DNA of 64,000 nt, taken from contig CANMFO010000001.1 of the NCBI GenBank assembly GCA_947497245.1, forward strand, positions 868,001 through 932,000. Direction: 5' to 3'. Under the pieces are notes generated by a model that was not told the origin of the DNA, made no database searches, and saw only the letters and a list, made by a program, of their open reading frames with translations. Position numbers and translations under genes: made by a program. The stretch comes from an uncultured Flavobacteriaceae bacterium (lineage in GTDB: Bacteria; Bacteroidota; Bacteroidia; Flavobacteriales; Flavobacteriaceae). Positions 1-8,500 of this stretch are shown piece by piece (within the stretch, counting starts at the first letter, position 1; the number at the start of each line of letters is the position of its first letter).

Positions 1-867
1 ATGACCGAGGTCACCGGAGACGGCCTCATAGGCATAGCCCAGTTCCAGCCAATTCCTTATCTGTAGATAAAACAATCCACCGAAGGCCCTGTTCACCCTG
101 TAGTTGAGGCCTATTTCGAAGCTCTCCAAAAAAGTGTGGTACCTATCCACAAACTTGAGGGTGCCCGTTAGGTCCACCGTGGTATCGGTACTGGAGAACT
201 GAACCAGGGAGGAGGGAGTGAACATCATGCGGTCATTCAACGAAAAAAAGCCTCCCACACCCACATAGGTCCGTAAGCTGTTGTTTGCGGTGGAGACAAT
301 TTCGTCTTGATATACTATCCTATCGGTCGTCAGTAATCTGGGAATGGAAAGGGAAGCATAGTAATCCCTATGTTCCAAGAGAAGCCCCGCCCCGACATTG
401 GGCTGAAAGCCGTTGACATTTCTTGAAAACAAGGGATCTTCTGGCTGTTGAATTTTGCTGAAATCCGTATTGCCAAAGCTACCTCCCCCCTGTATGCCAA
501 AATGCAGATCGGTCGGAGTGTTGTAGTTGGGCCCCAATTGTATCGTATAGGAGAAACCGGCGAACAAGGCGGCGGTACGTTCAATAAAAACTTTGTCCAC
601 CATAGCGGTGAGGCCCACTCCAATTTTATTGTTTGCGGGAATTCCCAAGTAAAAGCTTTGGGTCTCAGGTGCATCCTCTATTCCTACAAACTGACTTCTA
701 TAGTTGACCTTAAATTCAACCTGGTCATTGATACCGACAACGGCCGGGTTAAAAAACCCCATGTTGTGCCGGTATAAGGTGTATTGCGGTTCGGGTTGGC
801 CAAACATGCACATTGTTTGAATGAAAAAAAGAATGGCCAGCGGTATTGATCTATGGATTGTTGTCAT
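1..867 (-). CDS. PorP/SprF family type IX secretion membrane protein (partial, C-terminus outside window)
   Basis: The frame opens at the ATG at 867-865 and stays open to the window edge (289 codons), so the C-terminus is missing. Residues about 7-23 form a hydrophobic signal peptide ending in MFGQ. It is followed by PQYTLYRHNMGFFNPAVVG and NYRSQFVGIEDAPETQSF, the characteristic PorP/SprF N-terminal pattern (xQYTxYxxNxxxxNPAxxG, YRxQWxGxxGAPxT). The rest alternates like an outer-membrane beta-barrel. Known members are needed for secretion or surface anchoring of type B CTD proteins. It starts 13 bases after the stop of the adhesin at 881-4099, so the two are probably co-transcribed and act as a substrate/anchor pair. 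It is more diverged than the two PorP/SprF proteins at 10.7 and 19.6 kb, which resemble each other closely. Confidence 0.88.
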   Translation of the reverse strand, partial: MTTIHRSIPLAILFFIQTMCMFGQPEPQYTLYRHNMGFFNPAVVGINDQVEFKVNYRSQFVGIEDAPETQSFYLGIPANNKIGVGLTAMVDKVFIERTAALFAGFSYTIQLGPNYNTPTDLHFGIQGGGSFGNTDFSKIQQPEDPLFSRNVNGFQPNVGAGLLLEHRDYYASLSIPRLLTTDRIVYQDEIVSTANNSLRTYVGVGGFFSLNDRMMFTPSSLVQFSSTDTTVDLTGTLKFVDRYHTFLESFEIGLNYRVNRAFGGLFYLQIRNWLELGYAYEAVSGDLGH

Positions 868-880
868 TTTGTATGGTGGG

Positions 881-3800
881 TTAATAGTTAATGTATAGCC
901 ATCCCGATAAAATGGTATCGTTGTCCCCAAAAACGTCAATGGCATAGTAGTAGGAGTCTGCCGGCAACAACGACCCCTTTGTGCCATGCGTACCGCCCCA
1001 ATCGTTTTGATAGTTTCGACTTCGGAACACTTCCCTTCCCTTTCTGTCAAATACCTGTATTTGTGCTTGGGGATAGTCCATAATATTCTCAATGAACCAA
1101 GTGTCATTTATGGAATCCCCATTAGGGGAAACGCCTTTGTTGGGGGATATGGCGATAGGGGCCGTATCCGCACAAGCATCCGCTACACCATCAAAATCCC
1201 TGTCCGGGGCCATAAAAGTGACCGATGCGGTATCGGTGGCGGTGTTTCCACTGGTATCGACTACGGTAAGTATTACCGTTTCCATACCCAAAGGCGGACA
1301 ATCGAAGGAGTTTTTGTCCAAAGTCATCTCGACAATCCCGCAATTGTCACTGCTACCGTCGTCAATGTCTTCCGGGTTTAGTGTTACTTGACCATTGGTA
1401 TCCAGATTAATGGTTATATCCCGTGCCAACGCAATGGGCGCCCGACGATCTTCAACCGTTACCTTTTGTGTACAGGCCATGGTTCTTCCGTGAACATCTT
1501 CCATGGTCCAGGTGACCAGGGTTTCCCCCAAGGGGAACTCCACAGGGGCGTCATTGGTGACCAACAGCTCGGAACAACTGCTGTCGGTTATCGGTGTTCC
1601 CAAAGCAACATGGGCAACGGAACACTCTCCAACGGCCGTCTGAACCGTGATATCATCGGGGCATGTTATGGCGAAAGGGCCGTAGTCCTCCACAATGACC
1701 TTTTGTGCGCAGCTTGTAGTTCTTCCGGAGGCATCTTCCATGGCCCAGGTGACCAAGGTTTCCCCTAAGGGAAACTCTGTAGGGGCATCATGGGTCACGG
1801 TCACTTCGGAACAGCCGGTGTCGGTTATCGGTGTTCCCAAAGTGATTTGGACAGCGGTACAGCTTCCGCTGGAGGTCGGAACCGTGATATCATCGGGGCA
1901 TGTTATGGCGAAAGGGCCGTTGTCCTCCACAAGGACCCTTTGCGTGCAGCTTGTAGGTCTTCCGGAAATATCCATTGCAGTCCAGGTGACCAAGGTCTCC
2001 CCCAAGGGCAGCTCAAGGGGGGAATCGTTTGTAAGGCTTTCCAATGAGCAATAAGGGCTCACCGTGGGCACTCCCAGTCCAGCACTGAAAGCGGTACAAC
2101 GACCTTCTTCCACTTGCAGCGTCACATCATCTGGGCAGGAAATGGTCAAGGGTTCGTTATCTTCCACGATAACGGTCTGTACGCATGTTGCCGTATTTCC
2201 CGAAGCATCTTCCATGGTCCAGGTAACCAGGGTCTCCCCAATGGGAAAGCTCGTGGGGGCGTCATTTGTCACATTGGTCGCCATGCAGTTATTGATGGTG
2301 GTAGGCGTTCCCAAAGGAACGTTGGTGGCCACACAGTCCCCTACGTCTTTTTGTACGCTAACATTCCCGGGGCAGTTTATAGTGAAGGGACCACTGTCCT
2401 CTACCACTACCTTTTGTGTGCATATTGTGGCGTTTCCGGAAGTGTCGCTTACGGTCCAGGTGACCAAGGTTTCCCCCAAAGGAAATTCGACCGGGGCATC
2501 ATTGGTTACGGTCAGCGTGGAACAACCGTCAGTATTAGGGGTGCCCAAAGTAACATTGGTAGCAGAACATCTCCCTGCATCTGCCTGTATCAGAACGTCA
2601 CCGGGGCAATTTATATTAGCGGCGTCCACGGTTATGGTTATGGAACCACAGTCCCCCGTACAGCTATTTCCTTCTCCCCGTACAAAATAGGTGGAAGTGG
2701 TGGATGGACTTAGGGGAAAGCTATTGTTGGACGTAGTACCGACCAGGGTGCCGCCACAAGAACCTGAGTAGATATGCCATTGGTCGGCGCCGTTAAGATT
2801 ACCGGAAATGGTGAGTACCGTCGAACCTGATGTGCATATGGCTATCGGGGAGGCGGACAAGGTCGGCACATCTGCCTGGTCGCAAAGGGAGTATACTTTT
2901 GCCTGGCCGGACAAAAACCCATTTTTGCTATTATAAGGTGCTCCTATAGCTACTATGGAGCCATTGCTGTTCAAGCTTACGGAAAAGCCCGATTGGTCTG
3001 ACTCATTCGCGCCGTCTATATCCTCACCTAGCCGTTCCCATGTGCCCATTTCATTTCTGTATACCCGGACATGGCCTGCGGCATTGCCATTGCCCGAGTT
3101 GCCATAACCACCTATGGCCAAAATCGATCCATCCGAACTAAGGCTTACCGCGTTGCCCGAGAGACTTCCCGCTGTCTCCCCATCCAAATCTTCACCTATT
3201 TGCTCCCATGTTCCCAGGGCGTTTCTTTGAAAGACCCTGGTATGGCCAGCAAGAGATCCGTTGTCCGAGTTACTGTTGTTTCCAATGGCCAAGATCGATC
3301 CGTCGGCACTTAAATCAACAACGCTACCTGCACGATCGGTAATCCTTTCAGAATATATCGTTTGCCCTATTTGTTCCCAATTACCGGAACTTTCTCTTTG
3401 AAAAACCCTTACTCCGCCAGCATTATCCCTATCTTGAGTGTTGTAACTGGAGGTGGCCACCCTAGATCCGTCCGCACTAATGCTTAGATAGATCCCTAAC
3501 TGATCAAACTCGGTCTCCCCATCTATATCCTGACCCAACTGTTCCCAAATATCCGAGGCATTTCTCTGAAATACCCTTACGTGGCCAGAATCCGTACCGT
3601 TCCCATCGCTATTAGGTGCCCCAATCGCAACTAGTGACCCATCCGCACTCAGACGTACCGAAGTGCCTGAACGATCTCCTGCTGCCGCTCCATCAATATC
3701 CTGACCAATTTGGGTCCAGGTGCCCGATATGTTCCCATATATTCTTACATGGCCCGATTCAAAACCGTTTCCAGCGTTGCGGATTGCGCCAATGGCCACT

Positions 3801-4099
3801 ACGGACCCATCGGCACTAAGGCTAATTGCCCCTCCCCATACATCGGCATTTCCCTCCCCATTCAAATCCTGACCCACTTGTTCCCAACTACCAGTGCTGC
3901 TTCTTCTAAAAATACGTACAACACCGGGAATCATATCCCCAGGACCACCGATGGCGACCATGGATCCGTCCGCGTTCATACTAATGGAGGACCCAAACAG
4001 TTCAACTATGGCTTCCCCATCCAAGTCCTGTCCCAACTGGGTCCATTGGGCTTGGGAAAGAAGAGGGCATACTACAGACAGTAATAAAAAATATTTCAT
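881..4099 (-). CDS. T9SS type B surface adhesin: seven-blade propeller plus HYR repeats
   Basis: This is a 1072-residue secreted protein with a signal peptide (MKYFLLLSVVCPLLSQAQ). Residues about 19-407 hold seven ~55-residue repeats of the form W-x-Q-x-GQDIDGE...LSADGS-x-VAIGAP...GHVRVFQR, which matches an FG-GAP/integrin-like beta-propeller with a full set of seven blades. An Ig-like segment (about 405-490) follows. Then come five HYR-type repeats of ~82 residues (about 495-905), each with INCPGDV-like and PLGETLVTWT motifs, and a cadherin/HYR-like linker. The last ~88 residues (SPNGDSINDTWFIENI to GWLYINY) are a gliding-motility-associated CTD, the type B sorting signal for type IX secretion. 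The likely role is surface adhesion; the ligand is unknown. The PorP/SprF gene 13 bases downstream is the probable anchor. Confidence 0.88.
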   Translation of the reverse strand: MKYFLLLSVVCPLLSQAQWTQLGQDLDGEAIVELFGSSISMNADGSMVAIGGPGDMIPGVVRIFRRSSTGSWEQVGQDLNGEGNADVWGGAISLSADGSVVAIGAIRNAGNGFESGHVRIYGNISGTWTQIGQDIDGAAAGDRSGTSVRLSADGSLVAIGAPNSDGNGTDSGHVRVFQRNASDIWEQLGQDIDGETEFDQLGIYLSISADGSRVATSSYNTQDRDNAGGVRVFQRESSGNWEQIGQTIYSERITDRAGSVVDLSADGSILAIGNNSNSDNGSLAGHTRVFQRNALGTWEQIGEDLDGETAGSLSGNAVSLSSDGSILAIGGYGNSGNGNAAGHVRVYRNEMGTWERLGEDIDGANESDQSGFSVSLNSNGSIVAIGAPYNSKNGFLSGQAKVYSLCDQADVPTLSASPIAICTSGSTVLTISGNLNGADQWHIYSGSCGGTLVGTTSNNSFPLSPSTTSTYFVRGEGNSCTGDCGSITITVDAANINCPGDVLIQADAGRCSATNVTLGTPNTDGCSTLTVTNDAPVEFPLGETLVTWTVSDTSGNATICTQKVVVEDSGPFTINCPGNVSVQKDVGDCVATNVPLGTPTTINNCMATNVTNDAPTSFPIGETLVTWTMEDASGNTATCVQTVIVEDNEPLTISCPDDVTLQVEEGRCTAFSAGLGVPTVSPYCSLESLTNDSPLELPLGETLVTWTAMDISGRPTSCTQRVLVEDNGPFAITCPDDITVPTSSGSCTAVQITLGTPITDTGCSEVTVTHDAPTEFPLGETLVTWAMEDASGRTTSCAQKVIVEDYGPFAITCPDDITVQTAVGECSVAHVALGTPITDSSCSELLVTNDAPVEFPLGETLVTWTMEDVHGRTMACTQKVTVEDRRAPIALARDITINLDTNGQVTLNPEDIDDGSSDNCGIVEMTLDKNSFDCPPLGMETVILTVVDTSGNTATDTASVTFMAPDRDFDGVADACADTAPIAISPNKGVSPNGDSINDTWFIENIMDYPQAQIQVFDRKGREVFRSRNYQNDWGGTHGTKGSLLPADSYYYAIDVFGDNDTILSGWLYINY
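1385..2614 (-). repeat. Five HYR-domain coding repeats
   Basis: Five direct repeats of roughly 245 bases inside the adhesin gene encode HYR modules. The wording of each (CPDDITV, TNDAPVEFPLGETLVTW) is nearly the same at the DNA level in the last three copies, which suggests recent internal expansion. Boundaries are approximate. Confidence 0.75.
2880..4045 (-). repeat. Seven propeller-blade coding repeats
   Basis: Seven direct repeats of about 165 bases encode W-(E/T)-Q-(I/L)-GQ-(D)-(I/L)-DG...ADGS-x-VAIG...G-x-(V/T)RV blades. Seven is the number of blades of integrin-type FG-GAP propellers, so this part appears complete. Boundaries are approximate. Confidence 0.75.
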
Positions 4100-4737
4100 T
4101 GTTTATGGATATTTGGTTTTGTGTGGTAAATCTTGTTTTCTAAGTGCCAGGGGCCGTATCCTGAAGTTCACACGTCCAAATTGGTTTTTATGGAGTGGCG
4201 GCTCATTGTTTAAAAATGGCCTTTTTAAAGTTTGATCCATCCAGGCCCAATGTTCAATCGGCACCTTTAAGGCGCATGTTTCCCAAAGGGAGGTTCTCTT
4301 GAAAATTGCAATCTCCCTTGTGGACATCTGAACAAAATTAATGAGGGAATCTCCTTGATACAGACCGCCTTGAGCGAACGGCGGGTCTCATTTGCTAATG
4401 GGTCGTTATCCGCAAATAACGGTGGATGCCCCTTTTTTTTGGTTTGGTGGCCATTGGTGATCGAACGTCGGGCCATGGGAAGTAAAAAAGTGCGGCATTG
4501 TTTTGTAAGCTCAACCCGCCAATTGTTCGGATGGGATGGTTTAAAAAGGGGTGATTGCTTGGTCCTTATATTTTCTATTCTTGACAATAAATCGGGACAA
4601 CCGGGGGGGAAGAAAATATTTCCCCCCACGCCCAGACACAGTCACCCCCATGAGAGGCGGGCGATTGGTTGTCCCGATAACAGATAGATACGTTTAATTG
4701 CGCTTCGTTTGGCACATTCAATTTTTGATATGGTCTT
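4100..4737. other. 638-base gene-free stretch
   Basis: No convincing gene is seen. Open frames here (for example 4355-4687 plus and 4267-4629 minus) have arbitrary composition and no recognisable motifs. The stretch should hold the promoter of the minus-strand adhesin operon and contains a nested inverted repeat at 4591-4678. A smaller hairpin CGTTAT-ccgcaa-ATAACG lies near 4405-4425 and is followed by T8 at 4433-4440. Confidence 0.6.
4591..4678. repeat. Nested inverted repeat
   Basis: The outer arms ATCGGGACAACC (4591-4602) and GGTTGTCCCGAT (4667-4678) are perfect 12-base inverted repeats, 64 bases apart. Inside, GGGGGGAA (4604-4611) and TTCCCCCC (4620-4627) form an 8-bp hairpin with an 8-base loop. 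There is no T-run on either side, so it is not a standard terminator. It could be a structured RNA or a remnant of a small mobile element. Confidence 0.65.
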
Positions 4738-5175
4738 TCATTGTGTTAAGTCGTCCAAAGTTTCATTCTCCATGTCCAAACTGTTTATGGCCAGATCTTG
4801 TTGGATAAGACCAAAAACATCATACTGTCTCTTTATTAAAAAATTGAACACGTTCACCTTAAAATGAGTCCAATCTGTTAGGTATTCATTGGAAATGGCC
4901 CATAGGTCCGCTGCCATCTGGCCCGTAGAAAAGAAACCGGGGTCAACGCCTACTTTCTCCAATCCATTGAACAGCCGTTTTAACTCTGTCAATGGCTTTA
5001 AAATGGGTTTGAAATCGAATTTTTCATTGGAATAACCTACCTCTTCAAACCATATGGTAACTTCTGAATCAATGTAGGTAACCCCTGTAAGACTTTTTTG
5101 TTCCCTTACAAGGTTGCCCTTTAGATAAATGCAAAACTTAACCCCTGCACCCACATAATATTTTAACTCGTTCAT
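4738..5175 (-). CDS. Conserved Bacteroidota phage-type hypothetical protein
   Basis: This is a 145-residue cytoplasmic protein with no signal peptide. The start MNELKYYVGAGVKF, the middle FKPILKPLTELKR and the tail YDVFGLIQQDLAI resemble a family of short hypothetical proteins that I associate with Bacteroidetes phages and prophages (patterns such as FKPILRPLSDLTKEI and FDVFGLI-x-x-GLAI). The function is unknown. No other phage gene is visible around it, so it is either a prophage leftover or a domesticated gene. It lies alone between two groups of inverted repeats (4591-4678 and 5264-5450). Confidence 0.6.
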   Translation of the reverse strand: MNELKYYVGAGVKFCIYLKGNLVREQKSLTGVTYIDSEVTIWFEEVGYSNEKFDFKPILKPLTELKRLFNGLEKVGVDPGFFSTGQMAADLWAISNEYLTDWTHFKVNVFNFLIKRQYDVFGLIQQDLAINSLDMENETLDDLTQ

Positions 5176-5263
5176 TGCTTAAGGTTTTGATAAATCAATT
5201 GCCCGTGCTTTGGAACGGAATTCCAAATGATTCCCTATGCATTGTTGGGACCCCTTTATAGGG

Positions 5264-5450
5264 TTTAGACCTTCTTTTTCTTTTAGGTAACCATAAACTT
5301 GATTTTTTTTCACCTCGGCCAAGGTGCAATAACCTGAATGAGAGGGCTCCGATTCCCATCAATGGCCGCACTTGGATCAACAGAGCCCCTTGTCTACCGT
5401 AAGGGGCTGTTTGATTCTTTTAGTTACCTAAAAGAAAAAGAAGGTCTAAA
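5264..5450. repeat. Perfect 28-base inverted repeat, 131-base spacer
   Basis: The arm at 5264-5291 (beginning TTTAGACCTTC, ending TTTTAGGTAAC) is the exact reverse complement of 5423-5450 (GTTACCTAAAAG ... AAGGTCTAAA). The match stops sharply at both ends. The spacer contains a separate 8-bp hairpin. Transcribed in either direction it would make a long branched stem. It could be a terminator/attenuator or the ends of a small inactive element. Confidence 0.8.
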
Positions 5451-5469
5451 TACTAAAGGCAAGTTTCAT

Positions 5470-5495
5470 GAGTGATTCCTTTTAAGGAATCACTC
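5470..5495. promoter_or_regulatory. 12-bp palindrome upstream of adhesin cassette 1
   Basis: GAGTGATTCCTT and AAGGAATCACTC form a perfect dyad with a 2-base centre, ending 49 bases before the ATG at 5545. There is no following T-run on the plus strand. The position suggests an operator or a leader hairpin rather than a terminator. Confidence 0.55.
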
Positions 5496-5544
5496 CCGCT
5501 ATTATAAGAATGTAGCATGCGTTTTAACCTAACCCCAATGAAAT

Positions 5545-8500
5545 ATGAAAAAAAGATTATGCTATAACCACCAAACCATCTTATTGTTTTTAATGGTCCT
5601 CGGCACACAGGTGGGCCAGGCACAATGTGAACTTACCGATTTTGATCTAGAGGTCAGTGGAGGGAACTGCCCGAACGATGGGGTCATTGGCCTACAATAT
5701 ACCGGGTCCATGGATTGTACTGGCGTACAAGCGATTCTTACCATTGAGGGCAATCCTACTCCCGTTGTTAAAAATGTCCCCGGTGACGGAAATGTAGAAT
5801 TTGACAATCTTCTTTCCAGTCCGGACCAGGGATACACCTTAAGGTTGACCCTGGGTTCTGTGGAAAGGAATTTCCCAAGAATGACCATACCAAGTACCTA
5901 TATACCCATGATTCTCGATGACCAGACCACCCCACCATCATGTCCGGGGGGAACGGACGGCGAAATAACGGTAAGCATAACCGGTGGAGGTACGGGGCCT
6001 GATTTTATATTCGAGTTATTGGATTCTTCAGGGGGGGTAATCGAATCTTCCGGGGAGACACAGGATAACACCCATACTTTCTCCACAGGTTTGGAAGCCG
6101 GCACATACGGATATAGGGTGATAGATCTAGGGTGCAACGTAAACCAAAGGGACCAGGCCATCGTTCCGCCCAACAGTGCTACCAAATCCGTATATCGAAA
6201 TGCCAGATTTGGAAGGAGCAGTTTGGACTGTTCGCTCTACACGGTGGAGTTTAATATCACTGTTTTTTCTGCCGGTGGCAGGGCAAAAGTTCAAGAGCCC
6301 GGCAATGCCACCGTATCCATTGACGGGGGACCGCCCTTAAATTTGACGGTAAAGAACATAATTGGGGAAAATGTTTTTTTTGAATATTCCCCAGGGCTAC
6401 CTGGTGGTGTCGATTTCAACTTGTCCTTCAATGATGGCTGCACTACTTTTTCGGGCGGCAATACCACATTGCCCATAGATGACGACCTGTTGGACTTGGA
6501 TGTTCGCCTTGGGTTTGATCCAAGTAGCTGTTCCTCCACGCATTTGGTGGATGCCATCGGAATAGTTAGTAAGGAAAACTCTGATCCACAACCTCAGGAT
6601 ATCTATTCCATGTTCCGCAGCCGAAATGAAATAATTGTGGAACAGGAGACGTCCCCTGGTGTTTGGGAAGATATAACGTCCACATTGGGAGAGGGTAGCA
6701 ATAACCCTTTGAGCAAAGGCAGTTTTTCGAGCCACTTTGTCTTGCCGGGGAGCGGACATTATAGAATTTCTGGTAAAGATGATTGCCATACCACGGCTCC
6801 AGTAGAATTTGACACAAAAGAGGAAACCAATCCATTGGACGGAATCCTACTTCGGACGGCCCGATCTGTTCTGGGCGGAACCGGGGCGATCGATATACGT
6901 AGAATTTCGGGACAGCCTTTTGGAAGCCTCATTCCGGAAACAACCTATAGCATAGAACCTGTTCCGTTCCAACCCAGTACCACCATTGAACCGACCCAAC
7001 CCTATACCCTGGCAGGATCCTATACCATTGCGTTTCCGCTAGAATATACGACTACCACAAACCGTTCCATTATAGGGGACTTGCCCCCCGGGGAATATAA
7101 AATGGTCGTTTCGGACGATTGCTCCCGTACAAATAACAGCAATGTGGAAAAGTTCTTTACAATATCGGGCAATTCTACGGCAGAATACAATCCTATTATC
7201 ACTGTAGATTCGGGATGCCGAAATTCCAACACCATCAAATATGACATGCAGGCGACGAGGAATGTTGCCAATTCCAGAGTGCCCAGTTTGAACAATATCA
7301 GTGTAGAACTGTGGACCGCTGACAACAGCGGCCTACCGGGTAGCCTGGTATCAAAAGACACCAATGTATCCATCGGTATTCAAGGATCTTTTGAGGGCCT
7401 TACGCCAGGAGGGTACCTCATAAGGTTCCGGAATATAAATTTTCAATCGACCAACAGGGATGAGGTACATTCAGCGGCAACGGGCAGCAACAATGATAGG
7501 GAGTTCACATCGGATGTTATCACCATTGAGGAACCCAGGCCCATCGACGTAAATACGGCCGGCACTTTTTGCGATTTTAGCAATGCGGCTTCGGGAGTCA
7601 TCCTTGCGCAAATTCCGGATACGGGCTCTGCACCACTGGTTTACCCTGTTACATTTGAACTTTTCAATGCTACACTGGATGGTGTGGCCATAGGTAGTGC
7701 GATAGCTCAAAATTCAATACCCAACGGGCCCGAAAGATCTCATGTTTTTCAGAATTTGGAAGAAGGAAATTACGTAGTGGTCACGTCTACCGGATGTGGC
7801 GGAAACGAAGTAAGGGCAAGATTGTCTTTTTCACCCATTTCACCCAAAATAACGCCCGATAAGGATATGGTATGCCCGGGTACGGAGGTAACGCTTACCC
7901 TTGAAGATGTATCCCCGTTTATTTTTGATATCGTATGGAAAGATGATCAGGGCAATACCCTTAATACGGACATAGGAGCTACCACTATAACCGTTCCGGT
8001 GCAACAAACCACAATGTATACCGTGGAATATGTGGCAAAGGACAGATTGTGTTCGGGTACCATACCCTCTACGACTACGATTAACATAACCGTACCCAAT
8101 ACCGCTTTGGAAGTTACTGGGGACACGGTCTGCGAGGGGAAGGATGCAACGGTCACCATAGCCGATACAGAAATTGGAATTACGTATGAGCTTTTATTGG
8201 GTGGCAATCCGCTCGCACCGGAAATAAAAGGGGAGGGAACAGGAACCGATCTCGTCCTCAATATTCCATCCCTCCAACTTGGCGCGGGTACGACTACCTA
8301 TACAATTGGCATATCGGGCAATGGATGCGCAGCCGCGGTGCTGGACGAAACAGTGGACGTTGTGGTGAATACCCTGCCCACCGTTACCCTATCCAATCCG
8401 GCAACATGTTCCCTGGACCTTCTGACCTATGCGTTAGAGGTGACGGTGAGCGCCGGAACGGTGGAAAGCACCTTCGGAAATGTATCCAATACCTCAGGGA

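Larger units (their letters stand above)
5176..5544. other. 369-base intergenic region rich in inverted repeats
   Basis: No gene is supported here. The stretch holds a perfect 28-base inverted repeat (5264-5291 and 5423-5450), a hairpin AGCCCCTT-N9-AAGGGGCT (about 5384-5408), a weaker dyad CACCT/AGGTG inside the spacer, and a 12-bp palindrome at 5470-5495 just upstream of the adhesin at 5545. The promoter of the first adhesin cassette must lie here. Confidence 0.6.

Noticed and set aside
1385-4045. Regularly spaced repeats that could suggest a CRISPR or satellite array
   Set aside because: Repeat periods (~245 and ~165 bases) are in frame and encode HYR and propeller modules of one open reading frame.
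4355-4687. 110-codon plus-strand open frame
   Set aside because: Composition is arbitrary, there are no motifs, and it covers the nested inverted repeat; more likely non-coding.
4709-4726. TTGGCAC near 4710 as a sigma-54 -24 box
   Set aside because: No GC at the -12 position; random match in A+T-rich sequence.
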